Shown: in pieces, positions 41,075 to 50,265 of the stretch
How positions within the stretch are numbered: position 1 is the first letter of the stretch
Layout: every line of letters begins with the position of its first letter
Assembly: GCA_963847145.1 (NCBI GenBank)
Contig: CAWJYN010000003.1
Span: forward strand, 124,001 to 188,000
Length of the DNA: 64,000 nucleotides
Source: JABFRJ01 sp963847145
Lineage (GTDB): Bacteria; Pseudomonadota; Alphaproteobacteria; Rhizobiales; Hyphomicrobiaceae
Reading direction: 5' to 3'
The notes under the pieces: generated by a model
Databases searched by the model: none
The model's input: only the letters and a program-made list of their open reading frames with translations
Told to the model about the DNA's origin: nothing
Program-made: the position numbers and the translations under genes

Positions 41075-42082
41075 TTAAGCATCCGTCACCTGGAACCCCT
41101 GCCAATAGGGATCGCGATCGTCGACGAATATGGTGTTGTAGCCGGTCAGCCGCGCCCAGCCTTCGATGGACGGAATGATGGCTTCGTGGTTGCCGACCTT
41201 GCCGCGGCCTTCGATGCGGCCGATAAATTCCGAACCGATGATGCTCTCGTGAACGAAGTCGTCGCCTTCTTTCAGTTTGCCGAGGGCCGCCCATTGTGCC
41301 ATGCGCGCGCTGGTGCCAGTGCCGCAGGGTGAGCGGTCTATCGCCTTGTCGCCGTAAAACACTGCATTGCGTGCGCTTGACGTAGGCTTGAGCGTGGCAC
41401 CGGTGAACATCACATGCGATAACCCTTTTATGTCCGGCTTTTCGGGATGCTGGAAGGAAAACTTTTGGCCGAAGATCTTGCGCACGCGCGGGCTCCAGGT
41501 CAGCACGTCGGACGGCTGGATATGCTCCAGCCCGCGGAAGTTTTTTTGCGGATCGATGATGGCGTAGAAGTTGCCGCCGTAAGCCACATCCAAGGTGATG
41601 GGCCCAAGCCCAGGCACGTCTGCCTCCAGCCCCTGCGCGTGCAGATACGAGAGGACGTTGGTGATGCGCACCGACTCTACATACGGCCCGTTCTGCTTAT
41701 AGGTGGCCTTAACAACGCCAGCGGGCGTGTCGAGCATCAGCGTGCCCGGCGTTTTCGGCTGCACGAGCCCGCGCTCGATTGCCATCGTGACGGTGCCGAT
41801 GGTGCCGTGGCCGCACATGGGCAGGCAACCGGACGTCTCGATGAACAGAATGCCCACGTCGCAATCGGGCCGCGTGGGCGGCATCAGGATAGAGCCGGAC
41901 ATCATGTCGTGGCCACGCGGCTCAAACATCAGCGCGGTGCGGATCCAGTCGAACTCGGCGAGAAAGTGGGCGCGCTTCTCGATCATGGTGGCACCGCGCA
42001 GCGCTGGCGCGCCACCGGCAATGATGCGCACCGGGTTGCCGCAGGTGTGGCCGTCGATGCAAAAAAATGTGTGGGTGGCCAT
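41075..42082 (-). CDS. Proline racemase family protein (4-hydroxyproline epimerase-like)
   Basis: The 335-residue product has HTCGNPVRIIAGG near the start. It holds the two catalytic Cys motifs of hydroxyproline 2-epimerases: Cys in LPMCGHGTIG and Cys in DRSPCGTGTSARMA, with DPYWQGF near the C-terminus. Both Cys are present, which favours epimerase or racemase activity over trans-3-hydroxyproline dehydratase, where the first is Thr or Ser. No hydroxyproline catabolic genes adjoin it, so its pathway role is inferred only. It is divergent from purL. Confidence 0.87.
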   Translation of the reverse strand: MATHTFFCIDGHTCGNPVRIIAGGAPALRGATMIEKRAHFLAEFDWIRTALMFEPRGHDMMSGSILMPPTRPDCDVGILFIETSGCLPMCGHGTIGTVTMAIERGLVQPKTPGTLMLDTPAGVVKATYKQNGPYVESVRITNVLSYLHAQGLEADVPGLGPITLDVAYGGNFYAIIDPQKNFRGLEHIQPSDVLTWSPRVRKIFGQKFSFQHPEKPDIKGLSHVMFTGATLKPTSSARNAVFYGDKAIDRSPCGTGTSARMAQWAALGKLKEGDDFVHESIIGSEFIGRIEGRGKVGNHEAIIPSIEGWARLTGYNTIFVDDRDPYWQGFQVTDA

Positions 42083-42260
42083 GGGGCGGCTCGCGAATCG
42101 CAGCGTTGACTGGGAGGCCCACCTATAAACTGGCGGCCACCAGTCCGAACAGAGGGCGGAACGGGGGTGATAAGGGCTTTTTGCGTTGCTGTCGGTAGGT
42201 ACTTATAAGGTGCCATGACACGTGCCGGAATCAGGTCCGGTGCCAGACAGGATTTTCGCT

Positions 42261-44486
42261 ATGAGCGCTCCCGCCCCCGGAACAGCGACAATCACGCCCG
42301 AGATGGTGGCTGAGCACGGCTTCAAGGGCGACGAATACCCGCGGCTGCTCGAAATCCTCGGCCGCGAGCCGACCCGGCTGGAACTCGGCATCTTCTCGGT
42401 GATGTGGTCCGAGCATTGCTCCTATAAGTCGTCGCGGTTTTGGTTGAAGCAACTGCCGACCAGCGGGCCGCGCGTCATCCAGGGACCGGGCGAGAACGCG
42501 GGCGTCGTCGATTTCGGCGATGGCGACGCGATCATCTTCAAGATGGAGAGCCACAACCACCCGAGCTTCATCGAACCGTATCAAGGTGCTGCAACGGGCG
42601 TGGGCGGCATCATGCGCGACGTGTTCACGATGGGTGCGCGGCCGATCGCGAACTTGAATGCGCTCCGGTTTGGCGATCCCAGCCACCCGAAGACGCGCCG
42701 GCTGGTGGCAGGCGTGGTCGCTGGCATCGGCGGTTATGGCAATTCGGTGGGCGTGCCGACCGTCGGCGGCGAAACCAATTTCGACGCCGGCTACAACGGG
42801 AATATCCTGGTCAACGCCATGTGCGTTGGCTTGGCCAGGCAGGACAAAATATTCTATTCCGCGGCTAAAGGCGTTGGGCTGCCGGTTGTCTATGTGGGCT
42901 CCAAGACGGGCCGCGATGGCATCCATGGCGCAACGATGGCGTCGGCCGAGTTCGACGACAAGAGCGACGAAAAGCGGCCCACCGTGCAGGTCGGCGACCC
43001 CTTCACAGAAAAACTCTTGATCGAAGCGTGTCTCGAACTGATGGCCACCGACATGATCATCGCCATCCAGGACATGGGGGCGGCTGGTCTCACGTCGTCC
43101 ACATCCGAGATGGCGGACAAGGGCGGCGTCGGCATTGAGTTGAACCTCGATGACGTGCCGCAGCGTGAAGCCGGTATGACGGCCTACGAGATGATGCTGT
43201 CAGAGAGCCAGGAGCGCATGCTGGTGATCCTAAAGCCGGGGCGCGAGAAAGACGCGCAGGCCATCTTCAAAAAATGGGAACTCGATTTCGCGGTGATCGG
43301 CAAGACGACCGATACCGGCCGCATGATCGTCAAGCACAAAGGCGTGATCGAAGCTGATCTGCCGGTCGACAAGCTGGCGAACTCCGCACCGCTGTATGAG
43401 CGCCCCTATGAACTGACACCGGCGCCGAAGGCTATTCTGCCGGAGTGGGTGCCTGCACCCGAGAACGGCAATCTCGCGTTTCTCAAGGCGATGATGAGCG
43501 GCCCGCACCTCGCCTCGCGGCGCTGGATCTGGGAGCAATACGACACCATGGTGATGGGCCACACCTTGCAGCGCCCCGGCGGCGACGCGGCTGTCGTGCG
43601 CATTCCCGGCACGCAGAAAGCGGTTGCCATCAGCTGCGATGTGACACCGCGCTATGTCGCCGCCGACCCGCGCATGGGCACGATGCAAGCCGTCGTCGAG
43701 ACGTGGCGCAATATCACAGCGGTGGGCGGCGAAGGCATCGCCATCACCGACAACATGAATTTCGGCAATCCGGAGCGTCCCGCGATCATGGGGCAATTCG
43801 TCGGCGCGTGTGCCGGCATGAAAGAGGCCTGTCTGGCGCTCAACTATCCGGTCGTGTCGGGGAACGTGTCGCTCTACAACGAAACCAACGGCGTCGGTAT
43901 TCCGCCCACGCCGGCGATTGGCGGCGTCGGCCTCATTGCGGATTGGACCAAGACGGCGAAGATCGCGTTGCAACGCGAGGGCGATCTGCTGATCGTCATC
44001 GGCCGCGAGAACGGCCATCTCGGCCAATCGCTGTATCAGCAGGCGCGGACCGGCAAGCTCGAAGGCGCGCCGCCGCCGGTCGATCTGAAAGACGAGATCA
44101 CGGCGGGTGGGCTGATCCGCTCGCTGATCCGCGAAGGCAAGACGCAGACGGTGCACGATTGCGCGGACGGCGGCTTGCTGGTGGCGATTGCGGAGATGGC
44201 TTTGGCTGGTGGCTTTGGCGCGCAGCTTTATCCCTACGAGGGCCGCTTGCCAGCACATGCGGCGTGGTTCGGTGAAGATCAGGGGCGATATGTCGTCGCG
44301 GTGTCGCCGGCGCTGGCGGAAGAAGTCGCAGAACGCGCGAAGCTGCTCGGTCTTGCGTCACGCATCGTTGCGCGCGCTGGCGGCGACGCGCTGACGCTCA
44401 AAGGCGAGACGGCGCTGGCGCTGGATGACTTGCGCACCGTGCACGAAGGCTGGTTGCCGGGATTTATGGCCGGACGAGGTGCGTAG
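42261..44486 (+). CDS. purL: Phosphoribosylformylglycinamidine synthase subunit PurL
   Basis: The 741-residue product is the small-type PurL used with PurQ and PurS. It has IFSVMWSEHCSYKSSR, KMESHNHPS, the ATP-site GVGGIMRDVFTMGARP, and the second-half GNVSLYNETNG and VHDCADGGLLVAIAEMAL. It amidates FGAR to FGAM in purine synthesis. AGGA lies 10 bp before the ATG at 42261; a GTG at 42222 is in frame but poorly placed. The last codons and stop lie inside a dispersed repeat (44481-44502), so the C-terminus (FMAGRGA) may be set by that insertion. purQ and purS are not in the window. Confidence 0.97.
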   Translation: MSAPAPGTATITPEMVAEHGFKGDEYPRLLEILGREPTRLELGIFSVMWSEHCSYKSSRFWLKQLPTSGPRVIQGPGENAGVVDFGDGDAIIFKMESHNHPSFIEPYQGAATGVGGIMRDVFTMGARPIANLNALRFGDPSHPKTRRLVAGVVAGIGGYGNSVGVPTVGGETNFDAGYNGNILVNAMCVGLARQDKIFYSAAKGVGLPVVYVGSKTGRDGIHGATMASAEFDDKSDEKRPTVQVGDPFTEKLLIEACLELMATDMIIAIQDMGAAGLTSSTSEMADKGGVGIELNLDDVPQREAGMTAYEMMLSESQERMLVILKPGREKDAQAIFKKWELDFAVIGKTTDTGRMIVKHKGVIEADLPVDKLANSAPLYERPYELTPAPKAILPEWVPAPENGNLAFLKAMMSGPHLASRRWIWEQYDTMVMGHTLQRPGGDAAVVRIPGTQKAVAISCDVTPRYVAADPRMGTMQAVVETWRNITAVGGEGIAITDNMNFGNPERPAIMGQFVGACAGMKEACLALNYPVVSGNVSLYNETNGVGIPPTPAIGGVGLIADWTKTAKIALQREGDLLIVIGRENGHLGQSLYQQARTGKLEGAPPPVDLKDEITAGGLIRSLIREGKTQTVHDCADGGLLVAIAEMALAGGFGAQLYPYEGRLPAHAAWFGEDQGRYVVAVSPALAEEVAERAKLLGLASRIVARAGGDALTLKGETALALDDLRTVHEGWLPGFMAGRGA

Positions 44487-44716
44487 CGCCATCCGCCGAT
44501 CCGTGGCGAGATTGCCCAGTCGCGCCGTCGCCGCATCGATGGAGTGCGCGATCTGTAGGGCGGATCAGCGTAGCGCCATCCGCCGATCCAGAGCGCAGGT
44601 GCTGCAGCGCGATCATCGCCCTGCATTGGTGGGTTACGGCGCTGAAGGGCACCTAACCCACCCTACGGATCGAGCGCTGCATCGTTGGAGGTCGAGATCT
44701 GTAGGGCGGGTTAGCG
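44481..44716. repeat. Intergenic repeat cluster (GTAGGGCGG... / ...CGCCATCCGCC units)
   Basis: A 22-bp unit, GCGTAGCGCCATCCGCCGATCC, occurs at 44481-44502 and again at 44568-44589. GATCTGTAGGGCGG occurs at 44550-44563 and 44696-44709. The pieces resemble the common GTAGGGCGGATTAGC...-type bacterial intergenic repeats. The first copy includes the purL stop codon. The rest of the 363-bp gap to the TIR gene shows no other feature. Confidence 0.8.
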
Positions 44717-44849
44717 TTCGCGTAACTCGCGGATTTCGGGCGCGATCTCCCAGCACCGCCCTCTTTGTACTGCAGCGATGCGGCGGCACTGGTTGTTTCT
44801 GACTGGTTTGCTACAGTAGACGCATGGTCTCGGGTTTGGGTGTGTTTCG

Positions 44850-46013
44850 ATGGGCAACATTTTCATCAGCTACCGCCGTGGCGACAGCATTGCCACCGCC
44901 GGCCGTATCCGCGACCGGCTAGTCCAGACTTACGGGCGCAAGAACGTTTTCTTCGACAACGACGACATCGCGCACGGCCAGGACTTCGTCAAAATCCTTG
45001 AGAGCAAGGTGGCCGAGTGTGACGTCTTGCTGGCCATCATTGGCCCCGCTTGGCTTAACGCCAGCGACGAGAAGGGCCGCCGCCGCCTCGATGATCCGGA
45101 AGACTTCGTCGCCATCGAGATCGGCTCGGCACTGGCGCGCGACAAGACAGCGGTCATTCCAGTGCTGGTCGATGGCGCTAAGATTCCTTCGGCGGCGGAA
45201 CTGCCGGCGGGGCTGAAGCCGCTCGCGCGCCGCAATGCCATCGAGTTGCGCAATACTCAGTTCACCGCCGACGTTGAGCGGCTGGTGCAGTCGCTGACGC
45301 CGCTGATGGCGGGCGGCAAAAGTTCGTCCGGCGGTAAGATCGCCGCTGCTGTGGCGGGTCTTGTGCTGCTCGGCGTGGGCGGGTTCTTCGTATGGCCGAC
45401 GCTGCAAAGCTGGCTGAATGGGAAACCCTCGCCGGTTGTGGCGTCCGCCGCTGCGACAAGCACCGGATCATCGCAGCCCGCAGCACCCCGTGACGCGAAG
45501 GCTTCGCAGGCGCGCCTCGCACACCTGGGCGTGGTTTTGCGAGCCGCTGAGGGCCGCGCCGCCGTCAAACTGCGCGGCGGCAATGCGGTGAAGCTCGGCA
45601 GTCAGATCGTGTTTGAAGTGACCAGCACCGTCCCTGGCAAGCTGATCCTGATCGACATCAACGCGGCGGGGGAAGTGGTGCAGATTTTCCCGAATTCGTT
45701 TGTGGCGTCTGACCAAGCCACACGCGTCCAGAAGGACACCACGCTGCCGATCCCCGGCCCGGGCTATGGGTTCTCCGGCTTCAAAGCGGTCGAGCCGGTG
45801 GGGCGGGGAACGCTGATCGCGCTGGTCCAGCCCGACACCGTCACAGGCAGTCTGCCCTTCATTGCCGAGCAGACCAGCAAAGGTTTCCAGCCTATTGCGG
45901 CGCCCAACGCCTACCTCGAACAACTCATCAGCCACGTTACCGGCGGCACCAAGGGCGCGTCGGCGGCCGATGGGTGGGGATATGCGCGCGTCGAGTATGA
46001 GATCGTTCGGTGA
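44850..46013 (+). CDS. TIR domain - membrane helix - DUF4384 protein
   Basis: The 387-residue product begins with a bacterial TIR domain (about 1-150): IFISYRRGDS, VFFDNDDIAHGQDFVKIL, CDVLLAIIGPAWL and a candidate catalytic Glu90 in FVAIEIGSAL. TIR domains can cleave NAD+ or act as scaffolds. One membrane helix follows (about 164-186), then a Ser/Ala/Pro-rich linker and a DUF4384 domain (about 225-385; VPGKLILIDINAAGEVVQIF), which would lie in the periplasm if the TIR domain is inside. The gene converges on a caspase-like protease gene 16 bp away. FISYRR-type TIR proteins are widespread in alphaproteobacteria; a defence or stress-sensing role is inference. ATG start; no clear promoter seen. 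Confidence 0.87.
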   Translation: MGNIFISYRRGDSIATAGRIRDRLVQTYGRKNVFFDNDDIAHGQDFVKILESKVAECDVLLAIIGPAWLNASDEKGRRRLDDPEDFVAIEIGSALARDKTAVIPVLVDGAKIPSAAELPAGLKPLARRNAIELRNTQFTADVERLVQSLTPLMAGGKSSSGGKIAAAVAGLVLLGVGGFFVWPTLQSWLNGKPSPVVASAAATSTGSSQPAAPRDAKASQARLAHLGVVLRAAEGRAAVKLRGGNAVKLGSQIVFEVTSTVPGKLILIDINAAGEVVQIFPNSFVASDQATRVQKDTTLPIPGPGYGFSGFKAVEPVGRGTLIALVQPDTVTGSLPFIAEQTSKGFQPIAAPNAYLEQLISHVTGGTKGASAADGWGYARVEYEIVR

Positions 46014-46029
46014 GCGGCACCTACACGCA

Positions 46030-47718
46030 CTATTTCCCGAGGCGTGTCATTTTCGTGCGCGTCGTCGTGCGGGTGGCGAGATCACTGGAAAATTCAAAGA
46101 TAATTGTCGGACCGTCGGGGTAGTACGCGCGGAGCGTAAATGTGTCAGTGTCGGTGCGATCACGGTCCTTTTCGGCGATGACATAATAGCTGACGACGCC
46201 TGGACCCGTCGTCCCGATGCAGTGTTCCAAAGCCTTGTTGGTGAATGCCCTCGCAACAACCGTCTCTTCCCTGAGCACAATCGTGCCGTAGCTAGGCTTC
46301 TTCAAGATCTCGATGATTGGCAAGGCTCGGTGTTTGCATTGTAGATCGACGTTCTTGAAGCTCCAAAATCTGAACTCCCGAGTCGTCCGCTGTTCCTCGC
46401 GCGCCTTCAAAACAGCTTCCGCTTCAATCGCCGCTTTTTTTGCCCTGGCCTCTTCGGTCTTGCGCAGGTACTCTGCATCTGCAGGCGAAATGCCCGGCGG
46501 CAGTGGCGCGCCACCGCGGCTCTTTTCCAGCAGCGCCAACCGTTCCTCGGCGGCTTTAATCCGCTCTTCCGCAGTACTCAGCGTATCGCGCGACGCCTGC
46601 GCTTCCGCACCCGCATTGGTATTTTGCGGCGCGGCCGCCGCGGCTTTCTCCGCGGCCACGCGCTTGGCTTCCGCTGTCGCAACGGCCTCCCGCGCCTGTT
46701 TGGCCTCGTCGAGCGCCTTCTGCAGATCGGCGGTGAGTTTCGATTCTTGCGCCTTGCGTTCGACGTCGAATTGCTGGGCGGCCAGCCGCTGCGCGTTCTC
46801 TGCCTTCAACCGATCAATCGTCTGCTGTGCGGTCGATGCGAAAACGCCCGTTGGGAAGCGATCCAGATAGCGCTGGAACGATGCGACATCGTTCGATGAC
46901 CGCACGCTCTCCCACAGCGCCATATCGGCGGGTGTGGTCGGCTCGCCGGTGAGATACACGCGCCGCGTCAGCCCGTTGTTCTCCCACGGATGCTGCACGC
47001 CGCCCGTAGTCGTGATCACCGCCTCTTTTACATTCTGGAACAGATTGAGATGATCGAGCCCCTGTCGGCCAAGCTCTTTGGCCAGCGCTGCCGCGTACGG
47101 CCCGCTCGTCTCGCCGCGATCCGACGCCGTGCGCCCGGGTGCACTGGCATAGGCGACAAAGAACCCCTGTTGCTCGGCCACCGGCACGAGGCCTTTCGAC
47201 GTATCGCGCGTCGGCAATTGCAGCTCATTGCGGCAGGCATCGAACACCACGAACTTCACGGCGCCACGTGCCTGATCGAGCAACTTCATCACGTCGTCGA
47301 GTTTGACGCTGTCGTCCCAGAACGATGCCGAGCCAGGGTCTTTGGCGTCAACTGGGATGAGATAGTTGACGTTGGTGTCCTTCTCGGCAGCCCCATGGCC
47401 GGAGTAGTAGAGAAAGCCAACCGCACCCGGTCCAGCGGCTCGGAGCCGCCCGGCAAAATCGCGCACCGCGCCAAGAATGGTGCTGCGTTTGGCATCTTTC
47501 ACGGGTGGGAGAACTTCGAACTTCTGATCCGCCAGCGCCTTGGCGACCATCGCGATATCGTTGTGCGGATTCTTGAGCACGCCGACCGAGGCATCATAAG
47601 CCTGATTGCCGATCAGCAGCGCAATGCGCTTCTCGGCGCTCTGCGCTCGGGCATCGGCAGTCCAGGCAAAAACCATGAAAATAATGGCACCGAGCCGAAG
47701 GGAAAGACTGTCCCGCAT
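46030..47718 (-). CDS. Exported caspase-like (peptidase C14) protein
   Basis: The 562-residue product has a signal peptide (LGAIIFMVFAWTADARA), then a caspase domain from residue ~29 to 245. The His/Cys dyad is intact: His108 in YYSGHGAAEKD and Cys162 in VFDACRNEL. A long Ala/Glu/Lys-rich coiled coil spans about 300-435, followed by a C-terminal domain with RFWSFKNVDLQCKHR. Bacterial orthocaspases cleave after basic residues; the periplasmic export is typical of the alphaproteobacterial group. The ATG at 47718 puts the signal peptide first; a TTG at 47736 is also in frame. It faces the TIR-DUF4384 gene tail to tail. Confidence 0.88.
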   Translation of the reverse strand: MRDSLSLRLGAIIFMVFAWTADARAQSAEKRIALLIGNQAYDASVGVLKNPHNDIAMVAKALADQKFEVLPPVKDAKRSTILGAVRDFAGRLRAAGPGAVGFLYYSGHGAAEKDTNVNYLIPVDAKDPGSASFWDDSVKLDDVMKLLDQARGAVKFVVFDACRNELQLPTRDTSKGLVPVAEQQGFFVAYASAPGRTASDRGETSGPYAAALAKELGRQGLDHLNLFQNVKEAVITTTGGVQHPWENNGLTRRVYLTGEPTTPADMALWESVRSSNDVASFQRYLDRFPTGVFASTAQQTIDRLKAENAQRLAAQQFDVERKAQESKLTADLQKALDEAKQAREAVATAEAKRVAAEKAAAAAPQNTNAGAEAQASRDTLSTAEERIKAAEERLALLEKSRGGAPLPPGISPADAEYLRKTEEARAKKAAIEAEAVLKAREEQRTTREFRFWSFKNVDLQCKHRALPIIEILKKPSYGTIVLREETVVARAFTNKALEHCIGTTGPGVVSYYVIAEKDRDRTDTDTFTLRAYYPDGPTIIFEFSSDLATRTTTRTKMTRLGK

Positions 47719-47902
47719 GGCTGAACTCTCATTCAATACAGTACATTTGCAGTCTAAGGCGTATCACACATTCTCCCCCGCCGGGAAGTCTGATCGGTAG
47801 AGTGCCCAGCCCCCGCCCAAATCAGGCGTCAAGTTCTACATGCGCGGCACGCGGATCGGGTCTATGGTTGCTGAGGCTTGCTCTCTCCGAAAGTCGCCAA
47901 CA

Positions 47903-48163
47903 ATGCCAAATCAACGCCTGCTTTGGATCGCGCCCGTTACAGTTGTGCTGTGCAGCCTGGCGCAAACGGCAGCGCTGGCCCAGGCCGACAAGCCGAAACC
48001 CAAGGAAAAGCCACCGGCCGTGAGTGGTGCCAACAACAGCGTGCCGGATTGCAGTAAGTTCCAAGACTGGAGTTTTGGCCAACAGTGCCGCCGCAGTGAT
48101 GGCAAAACCTGCCAAGTGATGGGTCAGCGCGCCGATCCAAGCGAGCTTAAGTTTTGCAAGTGA
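47903..48163 (+). CDS. Small secreted four-cysteine protein
   Basis: The 86-residue product starts with a signal peptide (LLWIAPVTVVLCSLAQTAALA, cleavage near AQA). A Lys/Pro-rich spacer follows, then a short domain with four Cys: PDCSKF, GQQCRR, KTCQVM and a C-terminal FCK. These could form two disulfides in the periplasm. I recognise no family. The ATG at 47903 is chosen to place the signal peptide first; ATGs at 47840 and 47864 are in frame. The stop overlaps the GTG start of the acyl-CoA synthetase gene (GTGA at 48160-48163), so they are probably translated together. Confidence 0.6.
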   Translation: MPNQRLLWIAPVTVVLCSLAQTAALAQADKPKPKEKPPAVSGANNSVPDCSKFQDWSFGQQCRRSDGKTCQVMGQRADPSELKFCK

Positions 48164-49719
48164 GATCTGACGTGCCGAGCTCCTTCGGCCTTCTCCCGCC
48201 ATCACAGTTCAACATGGCCGCCTACGCCATTGGCAGGGCCGCGCGCACGACACCTGACAAAACCGCTCTTGTCGTAATCGACCGTGTCAGAGCCAGCAGA
48301 CCGGCCGAACTCTGGTCCTTCGCCGACCTCGAAGCCGCCATTCTCGCCCTGGCTCGCGACCTCACGGCCCGCGGCCTGTTGCGCGGCGACCGTTTGCTGA
48401 TCCGCCTCGACAACACCAGCGCCTACGCGCTGCTGTTCTTCGGCGCGATCGCGGCAGGCCTCGTGCCGATCCCCGCGTCCAGCCAACTGACAGACGGCGA
48501 AGCCGCATTCCTGTTGGAGAACAGCGGCGCCCGCTGCATTGCCCTTGCGGACGGCCACAGTGCAACGCACTTACCGCCAACCACCATGCGCCTCACGTCT
48601 ACGGACGTTGCTGCCGCCATCGCAGGCCGCAAAACTTCTCAACCATCAAGTTATGCCGACACCGCGGCCGATGATCCAGCCTACATGCTCTACACGTCCG
48701 GCACCACGTCGCGCCCCAAAGGTGTGCTTCATGCGCAGCGTGCGGCATGGGGCCGGCAGCCCATTTATGAGGGATGGTATGGCATCACCGCCGATGACCG
48801 CGTCCTGCACGCCGGCGCGTTCAACTGGAGCTACACCCTCGGCGTCGGCCTCACCGATCCGTGGGCTAACGGGGCAACCGCCATCGTTTACACAGGTGAC
48901 AAAAAGCCAGAGTATTGGCCGACACTCATAACCGACACAAACGCTACCATTTTCGCCGCGGTCCCGAGCCTCTACCGCCAAATCTTGAAGTACGCCGCCC
49001 CAACGTCCGGCAATCTCGGCCAACTCCGCCACGGCCTCATTGCCGGTGAGCCGCCGCCAGCGGCACTGTTCGACGACTGGCACGCCGCCACCGGCACCCA
49101 CCTCTATGAGGCCTTCGGTATGACCGAAGTGTCGACCTACATTTCCACGTCGCCGTCGACGCCGCGCAGACCCGGCTTTATCGGCCGCGTGCAGCAAGGC
49201 CGCGCGATTGCCATTCTCCCTGTGGATGGCGGGGCAGAGCCGCTGGCGCCTGGTATAGAGGGCCTCATCGCTGTCCACCGCTCTGACCCTGGCTTGATGC
49301 TCGGCTATTGGCAGCGGCCCGAAGAAGACGCCGAAGTCACACGCGGCGCGTGGTTCGTCGGCGGCGACCTCGGTGTGATGGATGCTGATGGTTACGTCGC
49401 CCACCGCGGCCGCGCCAACGACATTATGAAAGCGCTCGGCTATCGTGTTGCGCCGCAGGAAATCGAGGCGGTGCTGGCGCTGGTGCCGGGCGTTGCAGAG
49501 GTGGCGTGTGCTGAGGTGCAGGTGCGCGCCGATGTGTCGGTGATCGGCGCGTTTATCGTGCGGGCGCCTGACGCGTCTCTCACCGCCGACACAGTGCTGG
49601 CCTACGCCAGCCAACACCTCGCCGCCTACAAAGTCCCTCGCGAGGTGGTCTTCGTCGATACCCTGCCGCGCACGGCGAACGGGAAGTTGAGGCGGAAGGA
49701 TTTGGGGCGCAAAGTATGA
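48160..49719 (+). CDS. AMP-binding acyl/aryl-CoA synthetase
   Basis: The 519-residue product has the ANL-family motifs in order: P-loop YTSGTTSRPKG, the aromatic-pocket segment GAFNWSYTLGVG, YEAFGMTEVS, GGDLGVMDADGYVAHRGRAND and the C-terminal catalytic lysine in RTANGKLRRKDL. It activates a carboxylic acid to acyl-AMP and then acyl-CoA. Sequence resembles benzoate/medium-chain ligases, but the substrate is not clear. The GTG at 48160 overlaps the preceding stop; a second GTG at 48172 is possible. Confidence 0.87.
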   Translation: MRSDVPSSFGLLPPSQFNMAAYAIGRAARTTPDKTALVVIDRVRASRPAELWSFADLEAAILALARDLTARGLLRGDRLLIRLDNTSAYALLFFGAIAAGLVPIPASSQLTDGEAAFLLENSGARCIALADGHSATHLPPTTMRLTSTDVAAAIAGRKTSQPSSYADTAADDPAYMLYTSGTTSRPKGVLHAQRAAWGRQPIYEGWYGITADDRVLHAGAFNWSYTLGVGLTDPWANGATAIVYTGDKKPEYWPTLITDTNATIFAAVPSLYRQILKYAAPTSGNLGQLRHGLIAGEPPPAALFDDWHAATGTHLYEAFGMTEVSTYISTSPSTPRRPGFIGRVQQGRAIAILPVDGGAEPLAPGIEGLIAVHRSDPGLMLGYWQRPEEDAEVTRGAWFVGGDLGVMDADGYVAHRGRANDIMKALGYRVAPQEIEAVLALVPGVAEVACAEVQVRADVSVIGAFIVRAPDASLTADTVLAYASQHLAAYKVPREVVFVDTLPRTANGKLRRKDLGRKV

Positions 49720-49723
49720 GACG

Positions 49724-50152
49724 TCAATTCAGCGCCCACAGATACGCCACCGTCGCCGCCACACCGAGTGCTGTCCGGACGGAATGCAGCTTCGCCCAGG
49801 TCTCCAGCATAGCGCGCGACTGCGGCCCCGCGTCGTTGTCGGCGATGGCCTTGAGCTTGTGATTGGTCGGCATGATGCCGAGGAGTGTGTAAGGCCAGTT
49901 CGCGATGATCAGAGCGGCCCCGGCGATCCAACGCCAGTCGCCGCTCTGCCACGCGGCGAGCACTCCAAGCGCACCAGATACCACAGCCAGCGATGCCTGC
50001 ATCGTATAGCCGGCCGCATAACTCGGCTTCCACTGCCTGAGCAGGTTCCTGTCATCCAACCCGAGGCGCGCCGGGTGCTCGGCGAAATTGATGTAGAACG
50101 CAGCGCCGGCAAAAGCAGCGGCAAACACCAGGGCCAAATGACCCGCGAGCAT
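49724..50152 (-). CDS. DUF1772 family membrane protein
   Basis: The 142-residue product has four predicted helices, an N-terminal AGAAFYINFAEHPARL (the DUF1772 anthrone-oxygenase-like start) and the conserved PTNHKLKAIADND segment. The family's general function is unknown; a few members act on anthrones. CAGGAG lies 8 bp before the ATG at 50152, which is why it is preferred over a GTG at 50197. It ends 4 bp from the convergent synthetase gene. Confidence 0.85.
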   Translation of the reverse strand: MLAGHLALVFAAAFAGAAFYINFAEHPARLGLDDRNLLRQWKPSYAAGYTMQASLAVVSGALGVLAAWQSGDWRWIAGAALIIANWPYTLLGIMPTNHKLKAIADNDAGPQSRAMLETWAKLHSVRTALGVAATVAYLWALN

Positions 50153-50265
50153 GGTCCACTCCTGAGGCTGGAGGTGGGCGAAGGCCCCCAATAGCACAAC
50201 GACTGAAACTCAGAACAGCTTGACCATGGTCGGCCTCGCAGGCAAGCGGCATTCATACCAGCTTC

